Notes: generated by a model not told the origin, from the sequence alone. Shown: positions 23,821-33,631, numbered from the stretch's first letter. The stretch is 64,000 nucleotides of DNA from JBDHTS01 sp044221445 (GCA_044221445.1 JBGAPF010000010.1:4457-68456), one strand, 5' to 3'. Numbers and translations: made by a program.

Positions 23821-24312
23821 ATGACGCAAGCCGATAAGATCTACCCCTACGAGATACCAAAAGGCCGCACCGCGGCTGCCCTGATTTTCTGCGGTTTTCT
23901 GGGTATTTTTTCTCTTTATCAGGCCCTGACGAATACCAAGGGGCTTTTGATCAACCACCTCATCCCGCTGAACCCGGGGCAAGCCTCGGTCTTATATGGA
24001 ATCATAGGATTGCTTATGATTTCGACTCTTCTGTGGTCCGTCTACGCGATGGCGGTTTCCTCGGGCGGGCCAAAAGAAATACACCTGACCGCGATGTCGC
24101 TCGATATGCCCATGAAGGGTAAGACACTGTCCATTCCTTATGGCCGGATTAACGGTATGGCCATGGAAACGATCGGACGTTCCAAGCGTTTGATGATCCG
24201 CCATCCCGGTGGCAAAGCTGCCATTTCATCCATTTTATTTTCAAATCCGAAGGATTTCGAAGACTGCGTTTTGGAAATCCGCAGCCGCACGCCCCAGAGG
24301 TATAACGCCTGA
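23821..24312 (+). CDS. Hypothetical two-helix membrane protein, possible PH-like domain
   Basis: 163 aa. Two membrane helices (AAALIFCGFLGIFSLYQAL and VLYGIIGLLMISTLLWSVYA) followed by a cytoplasmic beta-rich part (IHLTAMSLDMPMKGKTLSIP, then RLMIRHPGGKAAISSILFSN) that resembles bacterial PH-fold membrane proteins. No enzyme motif. Similar topology to the protein at 24898 but not obviously related in sequence. Confidence 0.6.
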   Translation: MTQADKIYPYEIPKGRTAAALIFCGFLGIFSLYQALTNTKGLLINHLIPLNPGQASVLYGIIGLLMISTLLWSVYAMAVSSGGPKEIHLTAMSLDMPMKGKTLSIPYGRINGMAMETIGRSKRLMIRHPGGKAAISSILFSNPKDFEDCVLEIRSRTPQRYNA

Positions 24313-24387
24313 TTTTTTTTATAAAAATTTGGGCCGAAAAAGTAGCGCTCTAGGCAGTTTTATCGTATAGCCATACAGCGGTTTCGT

Positions 24388-24723
24388 TCAGGGTGCGGGC
24401 GCGATGCCCCTAACTGGAATTAAACCGGCGCGATGCAACGTCACATAATCGTTAAAACCGGAAGGCTTATAATGGAAAGCATAGGCTATATCGCAGCCTC
24501 TGAAATTTTCCGCGTCTTCCGGCTCATCCAGATACAGGTAAATACGCCCCCTTTCCTCAAAAGCATAATAAGGCTTTTGGAAGAGCGCTCCGACGCCGGC
24601 CTGAAACAGATCAGAAAGCCGGTGTTTTATATCCTGCAGAGCATCGGGGTCCCGATAATCCGTGACAAAGTTAGGCTGATAAGAAGGTCGACTCCCGCCT
24701 CCAGAAAAGTCCTCATCGCTCAT
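24388..24723 (-). CDS. Hypothetical 111-aa protein
   Basis: Soluble and acidic: starts MSDEDFSGGGSRPSYQ, then a DIKHRLSDLFQAGVGALFQK helix and an IYLYLDEPEDAENF strand region. Base composition is more AT-rich than neighbouring genes. No family recognised. No gene is apparent in the 174 bp between it and the next plus-strand gene. Confidence 0.5.
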   Translation of the reverse strand: MSDEDFSGGGSRPSYQPNFVTDYRDPDALQDIKHRLSDLFQAGVGALFQKPYYAFEERGRIYLYLDEPEDAENFRGCDIAYAFHYKPSGFNDYVTLHRAGLIPVRGIAPAP

Positions 24724-24897
24724 TTCGTTTGGCAGAAAGAATTAGCGGCCAGTATTGCTATCGGTCAAAGGCATTTTTGCTTCCTTCACTTACGGAGGCA
24801 AGAACGGTATACGAATCCGGACTGGCATGCAATAAATTACCATAATATTTATATCCTGAATTGATGCTTCGCATTTTTCCTTTTATGATCCCTTCCC

Positions 24898-25431
24898 ATG
24901 AGCTTCATCGCCAAACATATCGCCAATGAAAACGAGCGGCTGATTTATATCGCGCGCATGCACTGGATCAATATCGTGCGGGGCGGTTTCTGGTTCCTGG
25001 CGTTCGCCGTTATCGGGCTGGCCGTAGAGTGGGAACTGCCGATGTACTTGTATGTCGGCGACGTCGAGGTACTGGGGCGGAATTACGGATCGCCGGTCAT
25101 TTGGTTCCGCTTGTTCATGGTCGGCGCGGGGGCGCTGATTTTCCTGGTGCATGTGATCGGGTTTTTCTGGACCGAGATCGCGCTGACCAGCCGCAGGATC
25201 GTCTTCAAAAAAGGCATGATCTCCACGGAGGTGGAAGAGATCGACCTGGCCGAGATCCGGGCCGAGCGGATTAGCCACGGCATCCTTGGCCGCGTGCTCG
25301 GCTATGGCAGGCTGCATCTCGATTCACGGTTCGTGCAGGACATCAACCTGCCGATCGTCCGCAAGCCCTATAAATTCCTGCAGGCGATGCAGCGCACGCG
25401 GGCCCAGCTGCATCCGGCGGTGGGGGTATAA
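24898..25431 (+). CDS. PH-domain (bPH2) membrane protein
   Basis: 177 aa. Two membrane helices (FWFLAFAVIGLAVEWELPMY and FRLFMVGAGALIFLVHVIGF) followed by the bacterial PH domain pattern: WTEIALTSRRIVFKKGMIS, EEIDLAEIRAERISHGILGR, LGYGRLHLDSRF. Proteins of this YdbS/YdbT kind are membrane proteins of unclear function. The next gene starts 82 bp downstream. Confidence 0.75.
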   Translation: MSFIAKHIANENERLIYIARMHWINIVRGGFWFLAFAVIGLAVEWELPMYLYVGDVEVLGRNYGSPVIWFRLFMVGAGALIFLVHVIGFFWTEIALTSRRIVFKKGMISTEVEEIDLAEIRAERISHGILGRVLGYGRLHLDSRFVQDINLPIVRKPYKFLQAMQRTRAQLHPAVGV

Positions 25432-25513
25432 CGATTTCAGCCGCCATGGACAAAGGGCAGCGGCATTCTATCTGATCTTCCAATCCAGTTTCCAACAGAA
25501 GGTATTTCTCGCC

Positions 25514-26563
25514 ATGATTCCCGCCAGATCCTATGCCGCCTCGTCCGCGCACACTCCGCTCGCCCCATGGTCGTTCGAACGGCGGGAGGTGGGCGATACC
25601 GATGTGCTGATCGACATCAAGTTCTGCGGCGTCTGCCATTCGGACATCCATCAGGCGCGCGACGAATGGGGCGGCTCGGTATTTCCCATGGTGCCGGGAC
25701 ATGAGATCGTCGGACATGTTGTCAAGGTGGGGTCGAAAGTCCGGCGGTTCGAGGCCGGCGACGTGGTCGGCGTCGGCTGCATGGTGGATTCCTGCCGTGA
25801 GTGCGCGCCGTGCAAGCGTCATCTGGAGCAGTTCTGCGAGCGCGGCATGTCGGCGACCTATAACAGCACGGAACAGGATAAGACGACGCCGACCTATGGC
25901 GGCTATTCCGACAAGGTGGTCGTCGACCAGGATTTCGTGCTGCACGTGCCGGAAAAGCTGAACCTCGCCGGCGTCGCGCCTTTGCTCTGCGCTGGCATCA
26001 CCACCTATTCCCCCCTGCGCCACTGGAAAGTCGGCAAGGGGCAGAAAGCCGGAATTATCGGCCTCGGCGGCCTCGGCCATATGGGGGTGAAGTTCGCGAG
26101 CGCGTTCGGCGCGGAGACGTATGTCATCACCACCTCGCCGGAAAAGGCGGCGGACGCGAAACGCCTCGGCGCGCACGGCACGATCGTCTCGAAGGACGCG
26201 GCGGATATGAAGAGTCATGCCGGCAGCTTCGATTTCATTCTCAACACTGTCGCCGCGCCGCATGACATCAACGCCTATCTGTCCCTGTTGAAGATCGAGG
26301 GCACGATGGTTATGGTCGGCGTGCCGGACAAGCCGCTGGGCCTTGCGACTTTTTCCCTGATCGGCGGGCGTAAAAACCTGGCCGGATCGCTGATCGGCGG
26401 CATCAAGGAAACGCAGGAAATGCTGGACTACTGCGGCAAGCACAACATCGTCTCCGATGTCGAAGTGATCCCGATCCAGAAGATCAACGAGGCCTATGAG
26501 CGGATGATCAAAGGCGACGTGCGTTACCGCTTCTCCATCGACATGGCGTCGCTGGCGGCATAA
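25514..26563 (+). CDS. Zinc-dependent NADP alcohol dehydrogenase (YahK/cinnamyl-ADH type)
   Basis: 349 aa from ATG 25514. Catalytic zinc region FCGVCHSD (C38, C41, H42) and GHE (62-64), structural zinc cysteines C94, C97, C100 and C108, and nucleotide-binding GLGGLGHMGVKFA. It reduces aldehydes to alcohols; the closest recognised type is the broad-range aldehyde reductase YahK. Residues upstream of this ATG in the same frame are not ADH-like. Confidence 0.92.
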   Translation: MIPARSYAASSAHTPLAPWSFERREVGDTDVLIDIKFCGVCHSDIHQARDEWGGSVFPMVPGHEIVGHVVKVGSKVRRFEAGDVVGVGCMVDSCRECAPCKRHLEQFCERGMSATYNSTEQDKTTPTYGGYSDKVVVDQDFVLHVPEKLNLAGVAPLLCAGITTYSPLRHWKVGKGQKAGIIGLGGLGHMGVKFASAFGAETYVITTSPEKAADAKRLGAHGTIVSKDAADMKSHAGSFDFILNTVAAPHDINAYLSLLKIEGTMVMVGVPDKPLGLATFSLIGGRKNLAGSLIGGIKETQEMLDYCGKHNIVSDVEVIPIQKINEAYERMIKGDVRYRFSIDMASLAA

Positions 26564-26572
26564 AATCGCCGC

Positions 26573-28075
26573 ATGGCCGACGATCTTTTTTCCCAGCCTG
26601 CGCCGCGCACCAACGTGCCGGAACTGAGCGTTTCCGAACTGGCGCTTTCATTGAAGAAGACGCTGGAGGACACCTATGGCCGCGTCCGCGTTCGCGGGGA
26701 ACTGTCACAGGTGAAATTTCCGGCCTCCGGCCATATGTACGCCGATCTGAAGGACAGGGACGCCTGCCTGGCCGTCATCTGTTGGAAAGGGACCGTCCCC
26801 CGCCTGTCCATGCGGCCGGAAGACGGGCTGGAGGTCATCTGCACGGGACGGATCACCACCTATCCCGCCCGGTCCAATTACCAGCTGATCGTCGAATCGA
26901 TGGAGCTGGCGGGCGAAGGCGCCCTGTTGAAAATGCTGGAGGACCGCCGGAAGCGCCTGGCGGCGGAAGGTCTGTTCGACCGGGAACGAAAGAAAGTGCT
27001 GCCGTTCCTGCCGGAAGTGATCGGCGTCGTGACGTCGCCGACCGGCGCCGTGATCCGGGATATCCTGCACAGGCTCGAAGACCGGTTTCCGCGCCATGTG
27101 CTGGTGTGGCCCGTGCTGGTCCAGGGGGCGGGCGCGGCGGACCAGGTGGCGGCCGCCATACGCGGGTTCGACGCCATCGCACCGGGTGGTCGCATCCCAA
27201 GGCCCGATCTTATGATCGTCGCGCGCGGCGGCGGCAGTCTCGAAGACCTGATGGCGTTCAACGAGGAACAGGTCGTGCGGACGATCGCCGGATGCCGCAT
27301 TCCCGTCATTTCCGCCATCGGCCACGAAACCGATACCACGCTGGCCGATTACGCCGCCGATATGCGCGCGCCTACACCAACAGCGGCGGCGGAGATGGCC
27401 GTGCCAGTACGACGCAACCTGTATGCACAAATACTGGATGATGAAGAACGCCTGGTTTCAGGAATAGATAGGGTTTTCCTCCAGCGCCGGGAACGCATGT
27501 ATGCAGCCAGCGTACGTTTGGGCGACCCGATGCGTATGCTGGAGTCGAGGATGCAGCGCCTCGATCATGCCGCGCATAAACTCTCCGGCTATTTCGACAG
27601 GTCTTTGCGGAACAGGGAGACGATGCTGCTGCGCGCGGGCGGGCGGCTTTTGCATCCGCAGGCGTCCCTACATCGTAAACAGGCCGAATTCGAGAGGAAT
27701 GGCGATCGTTTGAAAAACGTCTACGCAAGGCTTATCGACGCACGACAACGCCAGCTTCTCCACAAAGCCGGAAAACTTCGCTCCCCGGTCAGGCTTGTCA
27801 GCGAGAAAGCCAGCCGTCTGTCGTTATGGACGGAGCGTCTATCAGCCTTCCCCACTTCCAAAGCTTTTGTTTTCGGTAAGGGCGGCAGGCTGGAGCAGGC
27901 TCGGCGGATGCTAGACAGCCTGTCTTATGCAAGCGTCCTTCAACGCGGTTTCGTTGTCGTGCGCAATGCCGCCGGCCAGCCCGTTACGGAAGCCGCGCGT
28001 ACCGGTCACGGCCAGGCCTTGAGGCTGGAATTTCGTGATGGCATCGTCGAGGCCGTGGTGGACGGCAAGACATAA
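26573..28075 (+). CDS. xseA: Exodeoxyribonuclease VII large subunit
   Basis: 500 aa. N-terminal OB fold (SELALSLKKTLEDTYGRVRVRGELSQVKFPASGHMYADLKD shortened here as positions about 18-60), catalytic core with VVTSPTGAVIRDILHRLEDR, LMIVARGGGSLEDLMAFNEE and ISAIGHETDTTLADYAADMR, then coiled-coil segments. It degrades single-stranded DNA with XseB. The small subunit gene is not adjacent. Confidence 0.96.
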   Translation: MADDLFSQPAPRTNVPELSVSELALSLKKTLEDTYGRVRVRGELSQVKFPASGHMYADLKDRDACLAVICWKGTVPRLSMRPEDGLEVICTGRITTYPARSNYQLIVESMELAGEGALLKMLEDRRKRLAAEGLFDRERKKVLPFLPEVIGVVTSPTGAVIRDILHRLEDRFPRHVLVWPVLVQGAGAADQVAAAIRGFDAIAPGGRIPRPDLMIVARGGGSLEDLMAFNEEQVVRTIAGCRIPVISAIGHETDTTLADYAADMRAPTPTAAAEMAVPVRRNLYAQILDDEERLVSGIDRVFLQRRERMYAASVRLGDPMRMLESRMQRLDHAAHKLSGYFDRSLRNRETMLLRAGGRLLHPQASLHRKQAEFERNGDRLKNVYARLIDARQRQLLHKAGKLRSPVRLVSEKASRLSLWTERLSAFPTSKAFVFGKGGRLEQARRMLDSLSYASVLQRGFVVVRNAAGQPVTEAARTGHGQALRLEFRDGIVEAVVDGKT

Positions 28076-28153
28076 GAGTGCTTTTTCTTTTGCGTTGGGC
28101 GCGGTAAGCGGCTATTGCGTGCTATAGTAGCCTCAAAACAAGCGGATATTGCC

Positions 28154-28663
28154 ATGCGCGTAACGATCAACGAATTGATGGACAAGCTGGGCGTGGGGTT
28201 TACCCCCGGTCCCAACGACAATGTGCCGTGGGTTCATACGGACACCAATCTGGCCCTGACGTTCAGCGCCGAAATCCGCATGGGCATGGAAAGCGAGGAA
28301 GTCGAGGGCGAAATCCAGATTCTTTACGACCGCCCGCCCCCGGGCAAGGGATCGATGGAGCACATATGCTTTCTGCGCGCGGCGCCCATCCACGAAGGCA
28401 TGTGGACGATGACCGATTTCCGTTTCCGCGGCGCGCCCTATGGCAGGGAAATCTACGACTGGGAAGAAAAAGCCTGTCTGTTTTTTCAGACGATGATCCG
28501 GGAAATCCAGGCAGGGGTCAGCCCCAATGTAGACCAACTGCTGGACGACGCCTTTCATAAGCGCGAACGCTTCGCCGATCAGCGCGGCAGCGGCGGGGGC
28601 AAAGCGCCGAAAATCAAGCCAGGCAAGCTGCTGAGTCCTAAGGGTGGCGGCAAGGGATTCTGA
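28154..28663 (+). CDS. Conserved-looking hypothetical protein, 169 aa
   Basis: Starts MRVTINELMDKLGVGFTPGP. A beta-rich middle (NLALTFSAEIRMGMESEEVE, WTMTDFRFRGAPYGREIYDW) is followed by a helical region and a basic Gly-rich tail (GSGGGKAPKIKPGKLLSPKG). A TATAGT -10-like box is upstream. No signal peptide. I do not recognise the family. Convergent with the TerD gene; stops are 4 bp apart. Confidence 0.65.
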   Translation: MRVTINELMDKLGVGFTPGPNDNVPWVHTDTNLALTFSAEIRMGMESEEVEGEIQILYDRPPPGKGSMEHICFLRAAPIHEGMWTMTDFRFRGAPYGREIYDWEEKACLFFQTMIREIQAGVSPNVDQLLDDAFHKRERFADQRGSGGGKAPKIKPGKLLSPKGGGKGF

Positions 28664-28667
28664 TACC

Positions 28668-29486
28668 TTATCCGGTTGACTGGACTTCGCGCACTATGAT
28701 GCCGTATTGGGTCGCCAGGGCGCTCAGGCCGTGTTTCATGCCGACGCCCAGCGTTTCGAAAATCCACTTCGCCCCCTCCCGCTTCAGCATAGCGACCTGA
28801 ATGGCGTTGGTGTTCTCGTATTCTCCCTCGGGCAGGTTGAACCGGCATATTTCCGTACTGTCCTCGCGGTTGACCAGCCGGAAGTGCATATTGCGGATCA
28901 GCCCGAAATGGTCGCCCTTCGCCGTTTCGTCGTAGATCGAGAGCACGAAAACGATCTTGAAAATATCGAACGAAATGCCGTTCAGGTCCATGAAAACGCT
29001 TTCGTCGTCGCCTTCGCCGGCGCCCGTCCGGTTGTCGCCTTCATGCTTGACGGCCCCATCGCACGCGATCAGCTGGTTGTAAAAGACGAAATGCTCGTCC
29101 TGTTGCGTCATGTCCTTGCGGTCCAGCAGAAAAACGCTCAGGTCGATATCGATCGCTTCGGATTCCTGCGATTTCTGGTCCCAGCCAACGCCCGCATGAA
29201 GAATGCGCAAGGAAGGCACACGGGACAGCAGGTCAATCTGTTCACCCTTGCCGATAGCGCTTTTGGCGACGTCGGGGACGAGCGCGACCATATGTTCGGG
29301 GATGCTTGTATCACGCTGGCGCACACGTTCCCGCCGCGCCGCCTCTTCTTTCCGTTCCCGCTCCTGCTGGGCAACGATCGGGTCTACGTTCAGGGCGGAC
29401 AGATCTTTCTTTGCGGGAAGGCTATGATCGATAGGTTTTATTTTTTCTTCCTCCGAAAAACGGGAAAGATCGTCATCTTCGGCCAT
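28668..29486 (-). CDS. TerD-family stress-response protein
   Basis: 272 aa. A charged N-terminal extension (about 1-85; contains QQERERKEEAARRERVRQRD) precedes a TerD domain: LRILHAGVGWDQK, AIDIDLSVFLLDRKD, HFVFYNQ, DGAVKHEGDNRTGAGEGDDE with its calcium-binding acidic residues, and FEISFDIFK-like core. TerD proteins bind calcium and are linked to tellurite and envelope or oxidative stress. The long extension is unusual for TerD (about 190 aa). It lies downstream of the TerA-like gene. Confidence 0.88.
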   Translation of the reverse strand: MAEDDDLSRFSEEEKIKPIDHSLPAKKDLSALNVDPIVAQQERERKEEAARRERVRQRDTSIPEHMVALVPDVAKSAIGKGEQIDLLSRVPSLRILHAGVGWDQKSQESEAIDIDLSVFLLDRKDMTQQDEHFVFYNQLIACDGAVKHEGDNRTGAGEGDDESVFMDLNGISFDIFKIVFVLSIYDETAKGDHFGLIRNMHFRLVNREDSTEICRFNLPEGEYENTNAIQVAMLKREGAKWIFETLGVGMKHGLSALATQYGIIVREVQSTG

Positions 29487-29561
29487 GCCTCATTGTCCTT
29501 GAAAATATCGATTAACGGCTCTCGTTATAACAATAGCCCAATACAATAAAAAAAAACAGGA

Positions 29562-30317
29562 TTACGATTTTGTGCCGTCTGTCCAGACGATGCCGAAACC
29601 ATAGGCGCGATCCATTTCATCGTGGCCGGCAAAATATTCGGTCCGACGGGTAAGCCTGATCCCATTACGCACGTTTTCCAGGGTTGCCACCGCGCAGACA
29701 GCCATTTTCGAATCTTGGACTGCCGGTATTATGGCGAGAGGCTGTTCGCCAGGCACGCGCACATGAACGGTTGGCTGTACGACCGACCAGTCAGGCGTAC
29801 CGCCATATATATAAACATAAAGAAGGATTTTTTTGATTTCCGGCCATTTCTGTCCGTTTATAACGAGGTACTCGTCGTCCCCGGGCGCATCGCCTGTACG
29901 TTCATCACCGGACAGCGTTATGAACGGCGCCTCGTCGAAATTCCCGAAACGGTCACCAAACGCCTGAATCGCGCCGCGTTCTCCGCTTTGCAGTTCGTAC
30001 ATACAGCCAAGATCGAGGTCGACTCCCGAATGGGCCAGTGACACGGCTTTCACGGCCATTTTTTCGACTGCATTACGTTTTTTGCCGTTTTTGGTTTTAT
30101 TGTCCCACGCCATGCCGATTTTAATCGGCCGGAACCCATGCTCCTGGGGGTTGACGACCGCCATGTCGCCCGGTTCCGCAAGGGGCAATCCTTCGACACT
30201 GGTTTCTGCGGTGTCGACAAGGCCGGCGGTTCCCATCGAATCGCCATGCCCTGAAAACTTGGCCCTGTTACGGGTAGCCTCGACCAGCGAATCAAGCGAT
30301 CCTTTAACCCGTGACAT
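29562..30317 (-). CDS. TerA-like TerD-superfamily protein
   Basis: 251 aa, AAGGAG ribosome site ahead of ATG 30317. Central TerD-fold core: VDLDLGCMYELQSGERGAIQ, FGNFDEAPFITLSGDERTGD, YLVINGQKWPEIKKILLYVY, typical of TerA/cAMP-binding-like members. Paired with the TerD gene 75 bp downstream. No TerB, TerC, TerZ or TerE gene is nearby, so this is a two-gene set. Confidence 0.82.
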   Translation of the reverse strand: MSRVKGSLDSLVEATRNRAKFSGHGDSMGTAGLVDTAETSVEGLPLAEPGDMAVVNPQEHGFRPIKIGMAWDNKTKNGKKRNAVEKMAVKAVSLAHSGVDLDLGCMYELQSGERGAIQAFGDRFGNFDEAPFITLSGDERTGDAPGDDEYLVINGQKWPEIKKILLYVYIYGGTPDWSVVQPTVHVRVPGEQPLAIIPAVQDSKMAVCAVATLENVRNGIRLTRRTEYFAGHDEMDRAYGFGIVWTDGTKS

Positions 30318-30443
30318 GTCATCTTCTCCTTATAGCGAACCGGACTACAAAAGCGTTATTATTGTAATCAGTTCCGTTTGATGAGAAATGAAAATATTGC
30401 TATGGTGCCGACCGCACCCGAACAAAGAAAGATTTGAACGCCC

Positions 30444-32120
30444 ATGGCTTCCTATGAGTACGTCTATGTGATGAACGGCCTCAACAAGGCCTATCCCGGC
30501 GGCAAGAAAGTCCTTGAAAACATTACCTTAAGCTTTTTTCCCGGCGCCAAGATCGGCGTCCTGGGGCCCAACGGTTCGGGAAAATCGACCCTGCTGCGCG
30601 TTATGGCGGGCACGGACAAGGACTATACAGGTGAGGCCTGGTCGGCCAAAGGGGCGCGCGTCGGATATCTCGAACAGGAACCGAAGCTGCCGCACAAGAC
30701 CGTGCATGAAAACGTCGTCGAGGGCCTGAAAGACATCAAGACGATGGTCGACCGCTTCAACGAGATCGGCCTCGCCATGGGTGAACCGGACGCCGATTTC
30801 GACAAGCTGATGACGGAAATGGGCGAATTGCAGGAAAAAATAGACGCCGTCAACGGCTGGGAGATCGACCGGACGGTCGAGATCGCCATGGACGCCCTGC
30901 GCTGCCCGCCCGGCGACGCAGACGTCTCCAAACTCTCGGGCGGCGAACGCCGCCGCGTGGCGCTGTGCCGCCTGCTGCTGGAACGCCCCGACCTGCTGCT
31001 GCTCGACGAACCGACCAACCACCTGGATGCCGAAAGCGTCGCATGGCTGCAGCGTTTTCTCGGCGACTATACCGGCACGGTCGTCATGGTGACGCACGAC
31101 CGGTATTTCCTCGATAACGTCACGGGCTGGATCCTCGAACTCGATCGCGGGCGCGGCATTCCTTACGAGGGAAATTACACGGCCTATCTGAAAGCCAAGC
31201 AGAAGCGCATGGAGCTGGAAAGCAAGCAGGAGGCGGAACGGCAGAAGACGCTCGACCGCGAACTGGAATGGATCAGCGGATCGCCCGAAGGCCGCCGCAA
31301 GAAATCGAAAGCCCGCGTGTCCGCCTATGAGGATTTGCTGGCCCAGTCGCAGAAAAACACGACCCGCACGACCCAGATCGTCATCCCGCCGCCGCCGCGC
31401 CTGGGCGGCAATGTCGTGGAGGCCCAGAACATCCGCAAGGGTTATGGCGACCATCTGCTGATCGAAAACTTTTCTTTCAAGCTGCCGCCCGGCGGCATCG
31501 TGGGCGTGATCGGCCCGAACGGCGCGGGGAAAACCACGCTGTTCCGCATGATCACAGGCACGGAAACGCCAGACGAAGGCACGTTCAAGGTCGGCGAAAC
31601 GGTCAAGCTCGGCTATGTCGATCAGAGCCGCGACGCGCTCGACCCCAATAAAACCGTGTGGGAGGAGATTTCGGACAGCGAGGATATCCTGAAACTCGGC
31701 AAAATCGAGATGCCGTCCCGTGCCTATGTTTCCGCCTTTAACTTCCGGGGGCCGGACCAGCAGCAGAAGGTGGGGACGCTTTCGGGCGGCCAGCGCAACC
31801 GGGTGCATCTCGCCAAGATGCTGAAGACGGAGGCCAACGTCCTCCTGCTCGACGAACCGACCAACGACCTGGACACGGAGACGCTGTCGGCGCTGGAAGA
31901 GGCGCTGGAGCAGTATCCCGGCTGCGCCGTCATCATCTCGCACGATCGTGCCTTCCTCGACCGGCTCGCCACCCACATCATCGCTTTCGAGGGCGACAGC
32001 CAGGTGGTGTTTTTTGAGGGCAATTACGAGGATTACGAACGCGACCGCAAACGCCGCCTGGGCCAGGACGCCGACCAGCCTCACCGGATCCGGTACAAAC
32101 CCTTGAGAAAGGCCGGTTAA
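30444..32120 (+). CDS. ettA: Energy-dependent translational throttle protein EttA (ABC-F)
   Basis: 558 aa. Two ABC domains: Walker A LGPNGSGKST and IGPNGAGKTT, signatures LSGGERRRVALCRLLL and LSGGQRNRVHLAKML, Walker B LLLLDEPTNHLD and VLLLDEPTNDLD. The arm and linker carry the EttA-type ELEWISGSPEGRRKKSKAR. It binds the ribosomal E site and gates entry to elongation according to ATP/ADP. Divergent from the TerA-like gene. Confidence 0.96.
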   Translation: MASYEYVYVMNGLNKAYPGGKKVLENITLSFFPGAKIGVLGPNGSGKSTLLRVMAGTDKDYTGEAWSAKGARVGYLEQEPKLPHKTVHENVVEGLKDIKTMVDRFNEIGLAMGEPDADFDKLMTEMGELQEKIDAVNGWEIDRTVEIAMDALRCPPGDADVSKLSGGERRRVALCRLLLERPDLLLLDEPTNHLDAESVAWLQRFLGDYTGTVVMVTHDRYFLDNVTGWILELDRGRGIPYEGNYTAYLKAKQKRMELESKQEAERQKTLDRELEWISGSPEGRRKKSKARVSAYEDLLAQSQKNTTRTTQIVIPPPPRLGGNVVEAQNIRKGYGDHLLIENFSFKLPPGGIVGVIGPNGAGKTTLFRMITGTETPDEGTFKVGETVKLGYVDQSRDALDPNKTVWEEISDSEDILKLGKIEMPSRAYVSAFNFRGPDQQQKVGTLSGGQRNRVHLAKMLKTEANVLLLDEPTNDLDTETLSALEEALEQYPGCAVIISHDRAFLDRLATHIIAFEGDSQVVFFEGNYEDYERDRKRRLGQDADQPHRIRYKPLRKAG

Positions 32121-32206
32121 AGGTTAACAAACGATCTTTTTCTTGCCGTTTTGGGACAGATCGCATAAAATTTATGACAATCTTGGAATGGGAAAAGGTT
32201 TTCGCG

Positions 32207-33631
32207 ATGGTGACGCAGCCCCAGATTGATGATTTGAAAACGGAGTATCAAGACCGCAACACGCTCTGGAACGGTATAATCGGCAATATCGACCTGGCCC
32301 TGACAACCCATCGCAATGAAAGAGACCGGCTGTCACCCCTGTTGACAAAAGCGAGGGCCATGAAGAAGGCCGGAAATTCTCTCGCAAGCGGTTTTTCCAG
32401 CGTGTTTTCATCGATCGGTTTCGATCCTGCGGACAGGGCGGCGAAAATTGCCGAACTCGATATTTTCCTCAGCAATCCGACACGGTCGCTTCCTGGCGTC
32501 AGTCTGGGATCGTTCCGCAGCCTGCTGGTTACGCCCCTGCCACAAAAAAAGCTTGTCCAGTTTGAAAGGGCCTTGAAAAGCGGAGATTACGATAAGGCCA
32601 GACAAATCATGCAACAGATGCAGCCGACCGGCATCCGTGCCTTTCTTATGGGCAGAGCCGGCCGCGCGGCCCTGCAAAGGACAATTGCCGATGGCATCGC
32701 CATGGTCGATGCCTATAAAAATGCAAAAACTGAAATGCCGCGCCTCGAACGATCGCTGAGAAGCGCCGAAGGGAAAATGGCGCGCCAGATCAAAGCCTTT
32801 CTTAAGCGGCCCGAATCGGCGGATTACATTGCCGCCCTCAGGTCGTCTGGAACCCCGCACGCCGCTGCCATCGCCGATATTCTGGACGAATGCCGCACAG
32901 CCGCCAGTACAGCGGGCCTGCTGACATTTAAAAACACGGCTATAAGACGAGTCCTTAAAAGGGAGCGGGGCAATATTCGTTCAAGCGAGTGGAATGCTGT
33001 TTTTTCAGACTTTTCAAGGCATTTTTCAAGCCGGCACGCCACACTCTCCACCGAAATATCAAAGGTCGGCGCAAGAATAAGCGCCTGCGAAAGATTGCAT
33101 AAAACTGCCACGCGGAAGCAGTATCTTGAGATGCATATGCCGTTCGGCAAAGCCGGTCGCCAATCGGTCTATGCTTTGCTGGATCAGATTGGCGCAGGCG
33201 GAACCCTGCATGTCATGAACGAACGTGTTTTTGCGCGCGCAGGTCAAAAGGCATCTGCCTTTATCAACCTTTCGGATCTTCAGCATGATGTGGGGGAAAT
33301 CGCCAACCTTCATTTCGATCCCTCCACGTTACGCTGGAAAGGGCCGGGTCTTTCCGCCGCCGCCGCCGCAGGCCTGAACACGACCGCCAGCAGAACGCAG
33401 GCAACGGCAGCAGACATGGCCAGTACGCTTCGGGGCCTGTTTTCGGCCGTCGTCCATTCACCGGTCGGGCGCGCCGTCGGTCACCAGGCGAACGATATGT
33501 GGATCGGCATGCAGATGGCCACAGACGATCTGCATCGCCATGTACAAAACGTCGCCCGTATCCTGAACGCCTCCCTGCGGGACGCGGCCCTTACCCTGGT
33601 GCAAACGATGAAAAGATACAGCCCGATTTAA
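32207..33631 (+). CDS. Large helical orphan protein (474 aa)
   Basis: ATG 32207 has GGGAAAAGG upstream and is preferred over ATG 32174. No signal peptide. The sequence is mostly alpha-helical and basic, with coiled-coil-like stretches (MPRLERSLRSAEGKMARQIK) and a C-terminal region containing Ala-rich and amphipathic helices (GLSAAAAAGLNTTASRTQAT). No catalytic motif or family recognised. It follows ettA by 86 bp; the stop overlaps the surf1 stop on the other strand. It could be an effector or a lineage-specific structural protein. Confidence 0.6.
   Translation: MVTQPQIDDLKTEYQDRNTLWNGIIGNIDLALTTHRNERDRLSPLLTKARAMKKAGNSLASGFSSVFSSIGFDPADRAAKIAELDIFLSNPTRSLPGVSLGSFRSLLVTPLPQKKLVQFERALKSGDYDKARQIMQQMQPTGIRAFLMGRAGRAALQRTIADGIAMVDAYKNAKTEMPRLERSLRSAEGKMARQIKAFLKRPESADYIAALRSSGTPHAAAIADILDECRTAASTAGLLTFKNTAIRRVLKRERGNIRSSEWNAVFSDFSRHFSSRHATLSTEISKVGARISACERLHKTATRKQYLEMHMPFGKAGRQSVYALLDQIGAGGTLHVMNERVFARAGQKASAFINLSDLQHDVGEIANLHFDPSTLRWKGPGLSAAAAAGLNTTASRTQATAADMASTLRGLFSAVVHSPVGRAVGHQANDMWIGMQMATDDLHRHVQNVARILNASLRDAALTLVQTMKRYSPI

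Noticed and set aside
30528..32084. 518-aa minus-strand ORF opposite ettA
   Set aside because: Antisense open frame caused by codon bias in ettA; no family features.
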